64,000 nt of DNA from Brevibacillus reuszeri (GTDB taxonomy: Bacteria > Bacillota > Bacilli > Brevibacillales > Brevibacillaceae): positions 496,001 through 560,000 of the forward strand of contig NZ_BEXF01000001.1 of NCBI RefSeq assembly GCF_002897295.1, in the 5' to 3' direction. The notes beneath the pieces were generated by a model that was not told the origin of the DNA, did not search any database, and saw only the letters and a list, made by a program, of their open reading frames with translations. Position 1 is the first letter of the stretch. The number at the start of each line of letters is the position of its first letter. Shown piece by piece: positions 36,406 to 45,000 of this stretch. A program made the position numbers and the translations under genes.

Positions 36406-37246
36406 ATTGACGCTGTTGGACACAGGGTTTTGCCGTCAGCTGGAGCTGTTTTCGCGAAAGGGAGGGCGGCTGAAAAACGTTCCGTTTCACGCCCTCGCAG
36501 GACTGATCGAGCATCCTGTCCACGGTCTTCTGCTTTTTGATACAGGCTATTCTCCGCGTTTTTTTGAGGCGACACGTACATTTCCGTACTCAATCTATGG
36601 CAAGCTCACACCTGTTGTAACGGATGAAGCTCAGGGTGTTCGGGCTCAGCTCGTCGCGCGCGGAATCGACCCTGATTTGGTAAAAGGCATCCTCATCTCC
36701 CATTTTCATGGCGATCATATCGGCGGCTTGCGCGATTTTCCGCAGGCGAAGCTCTACTGCTTCGAAAAGGCGTATGAGCGAGTCCGGGGAAAGACGGGGC
36801 TGGCCGCGCTTCGCGAAGGATTCTTGCCGGACTTGATACCAGACGATTTCGAAGAGCGTGTGACTTTTGTTGACCGGAATTCGCCTGTGCCATTATCGAA
36901 AGCGTATCAGCCTTATACGGAGGCGTACGATCTGTTTGGTGATCAAAGCTTGCTGCTCGTTGATCTGAGTGGACATGCACAAGGGCAGTTCGGGCTGCTC
37001 CTGTGCGACCATGATCATGGAGAGGTGTTTCTTTGTGCAGATGCCGCGTGGTCTAGCGTAGCTTACCGTGATCATTTGCTGCCTCATCCATTGGCGAGAC
37101 TCATCATGGCGGATCAAAAGACGTATCGCGAGAACTTATACAAGCTGCATGTGCTGTCCCGTAATCGGAGCGATTTGCGGATTATGCCGACTCATTGCGA
37201 AGAGGTATGGCAGACGTGCAAAGGAGATTTTTCATGGAGATCGTAG
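36395..37246 (+). CDS. Metallo-beta-lactamase-fold hydrolase (cluster copy 2)
   Basis: 283 residues from ATG 36395 (MNVKLTLLDTGFC), overlapping the SDR by 11 bases. The metal motif HFHGDH (103-108) is followed by later ligands in DLSGHAQGQ and FLCADAAW. It resembles the lactonase/glyoxalase II group, enzymes that open esters, thioesters or lactones with two metal ions. In copy 1 only a frameshifted C-terminal part survives. It may release or edit the cluster product. Confidence 0.85.
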   Translation: MNVKLTLLDTGFCRQLELFSRKGGRLKNVPFHALAGLIEHPVHGLLLFDTGYSPRFFEATRTFPYSIYGKLTPVVTDEAQGVRAQLVARGIDPDLVKGILISHFHGDHIGGLRDFPQAKLYCFEKAYERVRGKTGLAALREGFLPDLIPDDFEERVTFVDRNSPVPLSKAYQPYTEAYDLFGDQSLLLVDLSGHAQGQFGLLLCDHDHGEVFLCADAAWSSVAYRDHLLPHPLARLIMADQKTYRENLYKLHVLSRNRSDLRIMPTHCEEVWQTCKGDFSWRS

Positions 37247-38580
37247 CATTGCTTAGGCAATATATCCGGACCAAGTGGCTTGCCAGACGATTTTCCACGC
37301 GGGAGCAGCTGGAGAGCTGGCAGTCAGCACAAGTGCAGGCGATGCTGCGACGCATTTTACCCGACTCTCCTTTTTATCGCGAGCGATTGGGCGATCTTGA
37401 CACTGCGGACTGGCGCAGCATGGAGCCGATTGATAAAAAGCTGATGATGGCGCATTTTGATGAGCTGAATACACGCGGGATCAAAAAGGAAGATGCGTTC
37501 CGGGTTGCCCTAAAAGCAGAGGTGACACGTGATTTTGCTCCACAGCTCGAAGGGGTTACTGTTGGCTTGTCATCGGGGACATCTGGCAATCGCGGTTTGT
37601 TTTTGGTGGGACGAGAGGAGCAGGCAAAATGGGCGGGAACGATCCTCGCCAAAGCACTTCCGGGACCGCTGTGGTCCGAGCATCGCATCGCTTTTTTCCT
37701 GCGGGCAAACAGCAATTTGTATACAGCAGTAAACAGGCGGCGCATCCGCTTCTCTTTTTTTGATCTGCAAAAGCCGCTACAGGAGCATCTGCTTACCTTG
37801 AATGAGTACCAGCCGACGGTGCTTGTTGCTCCAGCTTCTATGCTGAGGCTGTTGGCGGCGGAGCAAAGAAAGGGAGCACTGCGGATTGCACCTGCCAAAA
37901 TCATTTCGGTTGCCGAGGTATTGGACCCATTAGACGAAGCGTACATACGAGATACGTTTGAACAGCTTATTCATCAAATTTACCAATGCACAGAAGGCTT
38001 GCTGGCTGTCACCTGCGCCCATGGCACCCTGCATGTGAACGAAGATTTGATTGTCATGGAAAAAGAGTATCTGGATGAGCAAAAAGAACGCTTTTTCCCA
38101 ATTTTGACGGATTTTTCACGTGTGACGCAGCCGATCATCCGCTACAGGCTTAATGATATTTTGACCGAGAAGCACTCGCCCTGTCCATGTGGCTCTGTCT
38201 TTACGGCATTGGAAAAGATCGAGGGCAGAGCCGATGATCTCTTTTGGTTTCGAGGGGAAAAGGGAGAGCTCCTCGTATCGGTGTTTCCCGATTTCATCCG
38301 CCGGGCTGTCATTTCTACATCTGATGCGATTGAGGAATATACCGTGCGACAGCTCAGTCCGTGCAAGCTGGAGGTAGCGCTTCGGCTGAGGGATGGCGAC
38401 TCGCCATTCATTGAGGAGCAGGTGCGCAGCAGTCTTGAGGCAATCATCCGGGAGCATCAGGGAGAAGTGCCGGTGATCACCTTTACGCCATATGAGCTGC
38501 AGCTAGGCACGAAAAAATTAAGACGGGTTGAGAGGATGTTTACGCCAGATGAGCAGCAGGAAGACGATCGCTGTCCATGA
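37234..38580 (+). CDS. CoF390-synthetase-like adenylate-forming enzyme (cluster copy 2)
   Basis: 448 residues, the same length as copy 1, from ATG 37234 with AAAGGAG 7-8 bases upstream. P-loop VGLSSGTSGNRGLF (110-123), TDFSRVTQPIIRYRLNDIL and PCPCGSVFTALEKIEGRADD match the F390 synthetase/PaaK branch of acyl-AMP-forming enzymes. It overlaps the hydrolase gene by 13 bases and the next gene by 32. The substrate is unknown; fatty or hydroxy acids are plausible given the ketosynthase. Confidence 0.85.
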   Translation: MEIVALLRQYIRTKWLARRFSTREQLESWQSAQVQAMLRRILPDSPFYRERLGDLDTADWRSMEPIDKKLMMAHFDELNTRGIKKEDAFRVALKAEVTRDFAPQLEGVTVGLSSGTSGNRGLFLVGREEQAKWAGTILAKALPGPLWSEHRIAFFLRANSNLYTAVNRRRIRFSFFDLQKPLQEHLLTLNEYQPTVLVAPASMLRLLAAEQRKGALRIAPAKIISVAEVLDPLDEAYIRDTFEQLIHQIYQCTEGLLAVTCAHGTLHVNEDLIVMEKEYLDEQKERFFPILTDFSRVTQPIIRYRLNDILTEKHSPCPCGSVFTALEKIEGRADDLFWFRGEKGELLVSVFPDFIRRAVISTSDAIEEYTVRQLSPCKLEVALRLRDGDSPFIEEQVRSSLEAIIREHQGEVPVITFTPYELQLGTKKLRRVERMFTPDEQQEDDRCP

Positions 38581-39709
38581 TCATACCACGCTAGGCGACA
38601 TTCGCTGGGAACAGCTGCGGGACGGAGAGTACGCACGCAGCTATTTAGAGCCGTTGATGACTTCTGACCCAAAGCGCTATGTCCAAAATGTCCAGACACG
38701 GGTGCTGGCACTAGCCATTGATGCTCGAATCATGCCGCTGACCATAAATGAGGGGGAGTATGACAACTCCTATGTTTGCTCTCCATATACGCATTATGTG
38801 ACCTATGCCAAGGAGGAGCTGGATATGCTCGGCTCCCCTATATGGAAGGGCTTGTTTTTACCGCTCCTGTCAGGGCTGGGAGGGTGGATGAAAGCGAGCC
38901 AAAGCAATCGGATGGTCATCGTCAACAACTGGCTCCTGTCGACGAATTTATACCATGAGATGACAGCAGAGGATGCAGAGCAGATTACCGAGTATTGTGT
39001 GGAGCGTTTTCCAGATCATATTATTGCGTTTCGCTCTGTTTGCCGCAAGCTTTGTCCTGATTTCTACGCTGGTCTGCGCCGGGCAGGCTACATCCTGATT
39101 CCCAGTCGTTACGTGTATTTGTTTCATCCCGATTGGCCTGCCCAAGGAAAGTGGCGCGTCCGCAATACGCTGGGGCGAGATCGGCAATTGCTTGCGCGCT
39201 CGGGATATCGCATCCTGTCTCACGAAGAGCTGGGCGAAGAGCACGCCGAGCGAATCGTTGCGTTGTACAACGCTTTGTACCTGGATAAATATTCGCAGCA
39301 TAACCCGCAGTTTACGACGGAGTTCATCCGGCTGGCGATGAAAAAAAAGACGCTGACCCTCATCGGATTGGAAAAGGAGGGGAGCATGGACGGCATACTC
39401 GGCTATTTTCAGCGAAATGGTGTGATGACTACGCCCCTTTTTGGCTACGATACGTCCTTGCCCAAACAGACAGGCTTGTATCGGATGCTGTCCAGTCTCC
39501 TCGTCAGGGAAGCGGAGCGCCAAGGAATCCTGCTTCATCAGAGTGCTGGTGTCGGTGCCTTCAAAGCCGACAGAGGAGCGGTTGGCGAGCCGGAATATAC
39601 GGCTGTGTACGTCAACCATTTGCCTAAGTATCGTCGTGGAATATGGCAGGTCATGACTTTCCTGCTGGAGAAAATCGGCATCAGGATGGTAGAGAAGTAC
39701 AAATTATAG
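38549..39709 (+). CDS. GNAT-like acyltransferase/hypothetical (cluster copy 2)
   Basis: 386 residues from ATG 38549; the downstream copy-1 homologue is 384. Both share YDNSYVCSPYTHYVTYAKEE, NNWLLSTNLYHEM, RNGVMTTPLFGYDTS and a C-terminal LHQSAGVGAFKADRGAVGEP. The last pattern recalls acyl-CoA N-acyltransferases of the GNAT/FemX type, but no characterised homologue is known to me. No obvious signal or membrane segment is seen. It closes the cluster. Confidence 0.62.
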   Translation: MSSRKTIAVHDHTTLGDIRWEQLRDGEYARSYLEPLMTSDPKRYVQNVQTRVLALAIDARIMPLTINEGEYDNSYVCSPYTHYVTYAKEELDMLGSPIWKGLFLPLLSGLGGWMKASQSNRMVIVNNWLLSTNLYHEMTAEDAEQITEYCVERFPDHIIAFRSVCRKLCPDFYAGLRRAGYILIPSRYVYLFHPDWPAQGKWRVRNTLGRDRQLLARSGYRILSHEELGEEHAERIVALYNALYLDKYSQHNPQFTTEFIRLAMKKKTLTLIGLEKEGSMDGILGYFQRNGVMTTPLFGYDTSLPKQTGLYRMLSSLLVREAERQGILLHQSAGVGAFKADRGAVGEPEYTAVYVNHLPKYRRGIWQVMTFLLEKIGIRMVEKYKL

Positions 39710-39797
39710 CGATTTCCCACACTTCGGTTACTGTCGAAATATCTCTCATGTACACTACGTGTAGCATCTAGTCGCTAGAAATGGGGGAAGCAACAAC

Positions 39798-40685
39798 ATG
39801 AATCCGGTTTTATTCGGTATTTTGGTCGTCATTACGACTTCGCTGATGGGCTCATCCTTTGCTGTCGGAAAAATCGGGCTGACTTACTTCTCGCCGCTGC
39901 TCCTGGTGGGACTTCGTTTTACCCTAGCAGGTTTGTTGATGGCCATCTGGGTATGGAAAAAGCCGTTGCCAAAATCGCTCCAGGATTGGGGCAAAATAGG
40001 TCTGATCGGATTTTTGCAGACCGCAGCGGTGATGGGCTGTATCTTTTTGAGCCTACGTACGATTACGGCAGGGGAGTCATCCATTTTGACCTTTATGAAC
40101 CCGCTGCTGGTGGTTATCTGGGGAACGCTGTTTTTGGGTGTATCTTATCGTTTCTCACAATGGGCGGGCGTGCTGATTGGAATCTTCGGAGTCTTTATTA
40201 CGCTTGGCTTTCATCTGCAATGGGAGACAGGGACGCTTTTTGGCATAGGGTCTGCTGTATCGTGGTCGATCGCTACGGTTTTGATCAAAAAGTGGGGAGT
40301 CCGCTTCAATGTGTGGGTGATGACAGCGTATCAAATGCTGTTTGGGGGCATCCTGTTGCTCCTGATGGGCGTGACCTTGGAGACACCAAAGCTGATCATT
40401 ACGCCTACATCTATCGTCATCGTGCTATGGCTTGCTGTCATGGCGTCAATCGTGCAATTTGCCACCTGGTTCTTTTTACTCAATCAAGGCGATCCAGGCA
40501 GGACGAGTGCCTTTTTGTTCCTGGCTCCGTTTTTTGGGGTACTGTCAGGCTGGGTGCTTCTGTATGAGGTTGTCAAATGGCATGTGTATGCGGGAGGATT
40601 GCTTATTTTCGCAGGAATTTTCCTCGTCAACTGGACGTTTGCCCCAAGTGGGAGATTGCAGCAGTCAAAAAGAGAGAGCGCATAG
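39798..40685 (+). CDS. EamA/DMT-family transporter
   Basis: The 295-residue protein has ten hydrophobic segments in two repeats of five, the drug/metabolite transporter layout (start MNPVLFGILVVITTSLMGSS; second repeat from about SAVSWSIATVLIKKW). Such carriers export amino acids or metabolites. A GGGGGAAG site precedes the ATG. It follows the cluster by about 90 bases in the same direction and might export the product, though this group is common in the genome at large. Confidence 0.85.
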   Translation: MNPVLFGILVVITTSLMGSSFAVGKIGLTYFSPLLLVGLRFTLAGLLMAIWVWKKPLPKSLQDWGKIGLIGFLQTAAVMGCIFLSLRTITAGESSILTFMNPLLVVIWGTLFLGVSYRFSQWAGVLIGIFGVFITLGFHLQWETGTLFGIGSAVSWSIATVLIKKWGVRFNVWVMTAYQMLFGGILLLLMGVTLETPKLIITPTSIVIVLWLAVMASIVQFATWFFLLNQGDPGRTSAFLFLAPFFGVLSGWVLLYEVVKWHVYAGGLLIFAGIFLVNWTFAPSGRLQQSKRESA

Positions 40686-40689
40686 GACA

Positions 40690-40725
40690 ACGGGAAGTGA
40701 CTCTTTTATAAGAGCTGCTTCCCGT
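40690..40725. terminator. Bidirectional terminator
   Basis: ACGGGAAG (40690-40697) with CTTCCCGT (40718-40725) and nested CTCTT/AAGAG. It lies across the end of the converging regulator gene. Confidence 0.8.
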
Positions 40726-41446
40726 CTTCTATTTGCAGGCCGAATTCGTTGAAAAGTCCGGTTGAGCCGTCTGGTGTGATCCGAACCGCCCTACCGCCTG
40801 GCAGACGCTCGATCCAGCCTAACTCAAACAACCGTTTGGTCAACGCGGCTCCGAGACTTCCCGCGAGATGGTGACGCCGCTCGCTCCAGTCCAGACATTG
40901 TCTTGCAAAACGTCGTTTGCTTTTGGGCTTGCCCTCAACCTCTACGCCGAGTGCCAGCAGCTTTTGCTTGCCTGATTCGTTCAGTACATAATCCTGTCCG
41001 GATGCCTCGATCAGCTGCAGTTCAATCATTTTTTGCGTCAACGCAACGCCGATTACACCCGCCAGATGGTCATAGCACGTTCTGGCGAAGCGCATAGCCC
41101 GTAATTGATCGGATTCCCGCAAGGAACGAACGGGCTTTGGGGTAGCAATCGTGAGCAAAGCCTCTAATGCATGAGCGACTTCAGCACTAGCCAGTCGATA
41201 ATAACGGTGTCGGCCGTGAGATTCGCTGACGAGCAGACCGCCCTCGACGAGCTTGGACAGATGAGTGCTTGCTGTTTGTGGTGTCACACGGGCTGCACGT
41301 GCCAATTCGCTGGCAGGCAAGGCTTTTCCGCTTAACAGGCTGACGAGGATCGAGACGCGAGACGGCTCTCCGATTAAAGAGGCGATCTCCACGATATTTG
41401 GACTGGTATTCAACCGCTTGTCCCCCTTTTTTGCTCTCTCACTCAT
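40706..41446 (-). CDS. ArsR-type winged-helix regulator with duplicated C-terminal module
   Basis: 246 residues. The N-terminal ~95 residues are an ArsR-like winged helix (PSRVSILVSLLSGKALPASE, ARAARVTPQTASTHLSKLVE, SHGRHRYYRLAS). The remainder holds two related units: FARTCYDHLAGVIGVALTQK with MIELQLIE, and FARQCLDWSERRHHLAGSLG with KRLFELGWIE. This looks like an internal duplication. Histidines and cysteines in these units could bind metal. The target is unknown; it faces the EamA gene tail to tail. Confidence 0.78.
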   Translation of the reverse strand: MSERAKKGDKRLNTSPNIVEIASLIGEPSRVSILVSLLSGKALPASELARAARVTPQTASTHLSKLVEGGLLVSESHGRHRYYRLASAEVAHALEALLTIATPKPVRSLRESDQLRAMRFARTCYDHLAGVIGVALTQKMIELQLIEASGQDYVLNESGKQKLLALGVEVEGKPKSKRRFARQCLDWSERRHHLAGSLGAALTKRLFELGWIERLPGGRAVRITPDGSTGLFNEFGLQIEDGKQLL

Positions 41447-41627
41447 TATATACCACTTACAAAAATCAGTAGTAGGTCTATCGTTCTGGCGTCATTCATA
41501 CATAAATAGGTACATCTGACGAATCATTATGGAAATGCTCTACCATTTTGGAAAAACCAACCATAGTCTAGTAGAATAAGTTCAGGAAGGGTGAATCTCT
41601 ATCTACTGAAAGGAAGAGGTCCTATAG

Positions 41628-42047
41628 ATGAGAATCGCAGTAACCGTCAAAAGTATTGGTAAACGCAAGAATGCTTTAAGCCGCATTCCTGTTGAGCTTG
41701 CACAAACACCTCAGACACTGAGGGAATTGATAGAAGTGTTAGTAGAGTGGAACATTCGTGGATTAGTAGAAAAGCAGCAAAACATCTCGATTGTACCGTA
41801 TTTGACAGAGGGAGAGGTCAAAGAGCGGGCGGAGAATGGAAAAGTAGGCTTCGACGCGGTTTACAACGACACTATTCCTGATGTTCAAAAATCGCTAGAC
41901 ACGGCAATTCAGGCTTTTGAAGACGGATTATACCGCGTATTTATTTCAGACGAGGAAGCAGAAGCATTAGAGACTCCGCTCTTGTTGAAGGACGAGGATG
42001 AGGTCGTATTGATTCGTTTCACAATGCTGGCTGGAGGCTTATGGTGA
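41628..42047 (+). CDS. Hypothetical partner protein of the DUF4132 gene
   Basis: The 139-residue protein starts MRIAVTVKSIGKRKNALSRI and contains LTEGEVKERAENGKVGFDAV, DVQKSLDTAIQAFEDGLYRV and LLLKDEDEVVLIRFTMLAGG. No signal or membrane segment. It lies 13 bases before the very large DUF4132-type gene with AAGGAAGAGG at its own start, so the two are surely co-expressed and probably work together. I do not recognise the family. Confidence 0.7.
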   Translation: MRIAVTVKSIGKRKNALSRIPVELAQTPQTLRELIEVLVEWNIRGLVEKQQNISIVPYLTEGEVKERAENGKVGFDAVYNDTIPDVQKSLDTAIQAFEDGLYRVFISDEEAEALETPLLLKDEDEVVLIRFTMLAGGLW

Positions 42048-42060
42048 GAGGAGCAATGAG

Positions 42061-45000
42061 ATGAATAAAGAGGATCAAACTAAGCAAAGTCGGGAAATTC
42101 TGCAGGAAAAAGCAGAGGGCATGGCAAAAGAGCTTCAGCCTCTTGCGCATTTGTTGATCGGAATGAGTGAAACGGGGCACATCGATGCCGAAGTGATGGA
42201 GCAGTGTAAACATGCCCTCATAGAAATGGCGGCTGGTGAGAAAGACCGTTTATTTGAGCCACTCGTTTATTTACTGGAGCAACTGGCAAACAAAGAACAG
42301 GCAGATGTGCTTCGCTACATCATCAAGCATGCCACGGAGTATCCATACGCGCAGGGATACTACCGACGACCGTTCCGAACGACAGAGGCTGCCCTGCATA
42401 TGGAACGGATCATCCAAAGAACAGCGGCTCTACTGCTTATGGACAGAAAGCAATTCAAGCTGGTGGACTATTTAAGCGAAGCAGATTATGCCCCAGGGAG
42501 GGAATATTACCTCAAGGTGGCAATCGGAGACCTCATCGGCTATGAGCTGGACCGTGGCAATGAGCAGGTACGGACAGCCCTGACGAACATCATTTACGGA
42601 GACAATCAGACTGCACTCTTATCCCACGAGATGATCAAGGGTATTTTCCTAAGCCATCAGGAAGACATGTACCAGATGGTTGGGGAGCTGCTTAAAGCTG
42701 CCAGGCTGCAAGAGGGCCTGCGTCAGAGCATCGTAGAGCGGATGGACGAGGGGACGCTATCGGCAAATCTGCATATCCTCAAGCTGATCATCGATGAAGG
42801 GTATATTCGCTACAGCTCCGTGGTGCGCGCATTGGGCGTCTGGACAGGTATGAATCTGGAGGCAGCCAATCAGCGTGTGGCCGGTCTGTTGATCGAGCAG
42901 GTGTATCGGGCATTGACAGAGGATGAGCTGCGCGTGCAATGGCAGGACAGCAGTAATGCCAATGAGATCTTTATCGCACTCTGGGCAAGTGCCGTCTATG
43001 AGGAAAGAGACTTGTACGAGAGCATCGAACGTTTGATGAAACAAGGACAGCGTCACCAGAAAATCGTTGCCCAATACGTACTTGTCAACAGCCAAAACCG
43101 CGAGCTGCGGATGCGTCTTGCCAGAGAGCAGCTCGATGTGACCGATCCGGAGCTGCAATTTTGGGTGCTGACCAATTACTGCTACAACTACTTTCCGATC
43201 TGGCGTAGGCCTGGAGCGGCAGCGGACGAACCGACGATTCGGTTCGACCGTATGGAAGCGCTGGAGGACAAGAACGCGCGTATCCAAGACTTCCAGAAGT
43301 TGCTCGCGATGTTTGACAATATGGCTAAAGAGTACTCTTCCCCATCAAAAGCGCTCGATTTTGTCCATGTCCAGTACACCTCTGATTTGCCTGTCCAAAA
43401 GATGCTTTATTTGACAGCCTACGATATGGACGAGGGCTTCATTGAACAGCTGATCTCCCGCAAGGAAAGGCTAAGCCCTGACCAACGCGGAGCTTTATTG
43501 TCCCACTTTATGACTAACAAGAACAATCCGGTGCTACGCGCATTTATTCTGGAGAGCCTGACAGATAAAAGTATGAAAAACCGTGAGCATGCGCTGGAGC
43601 AATTAAAGGAAACAGTGCTCGCTGATGACGAGCTAAGCCAAATGGAGGAATTGCTGAAGCTGAAGACCGGATCGCTGCGTCAGAGCACGATCGGAGTCTT
43701 GCTGCTGCAGCCGGAAGAGAGTGTGGCGGCTTCCCTAACACGATTGCTTCAGGCAGGAAATGAGCTGCAACGGCTAGGTGGACTAGAAGTGCTGGTTGAG
43801 ATCGGGAAAGACACTGAGCGCCAAGAGCAATTGACTCGCTTGCAGCCTTTGACAGCGTTGATCAAGAAACCGACAGCCAAAGAACAGGCAATCCTGGACA
43901 GTCTGGGGCAAAAGAGCGGGACAAGCAAAGAAGAGGGCTTCGGCCTGTTTGATCCTGCGGCTACAGAACCATGGCTGTTGGAAAAGAAGGATGTCGGGGA
44001 GTTTTCGCTGCAAAAGGACGTGTTTACCCTTACGCCGGAGAGGGCGAAGAAATTTTTACAGGGCTTGGATGAGCTCGTCCATAAGCATCGCGATGTGGAA
44101 TATGTATCCGAATACTACTCCGGTTACAAGGATACGCTTCTGATTGGCGTGAATCTGAGAGAGACAAGGAACTTTTATAACGGGGAAGATGAGGAGGAAG
44201 CAGTCCCCTATTTGGAGCGCTTCCCGTTGCACGAAGAGTGGCGTGCGTATTTGGAGCAGAACCAGCCTACGTCTCATGAACTGATGCAGCTGTACTTTTA
44301 CACGGTACTGAAATCATTCGATTATACGCTCGACCATTTTTATAGTGCCTTCTCGGATGAAATGGATTACTCTGAACTCCGAAAGCACAAGCTTTTGGAA
44401 GGCACGCGCAAAGCGTATATCGAAAAGGTATATCCGCTTTCGGTGCTTGTAGAAATTCAGGACGTGTTCAAGGAATTGACCTACACTGATCAGGTTAGTC
44501 AATTAGTTCGGGCCTTCTACTTGGACAGTGATAAAAAAGAAACGTTTGCGATTACGAATATGGCAACAATCAAGCTGATTCAGGAAACGGAAGCATGGGA
44601 TGCCAAGCAAAGGAGGGGCGTATTTGAGCTGGTGACACGGCCTTGGCTTGGTATGACGCGTAACCGTGTCCATGATGATGAGTCATTCCAAGCCTATTAT
44701 CACACAGCCTTTGCCTTTGATCAGATGATCGATACAACGCGCCAAAGCTCATCGATTTCGCTGGAGGAAAGATTGCGTGCCTTTGAAAATGGCATCATCG
44801 GAGATAACGAGCTGTATAAAGCGCTGCTTGGCAGCTTTGACAGCCGTAGCTATTTGTGGAGTCTGACCTCTGGACACAATGGCAAGCTACAGGAGAGTCC
44901 AAAGGTAATCGCGATTCGGAATACTGTAGTGGATCGCATCGTCAGCATCGAGCTGACTCGAGGGGATCTGCCTACAGAAGTGACAACGTTTGTGACCAGG

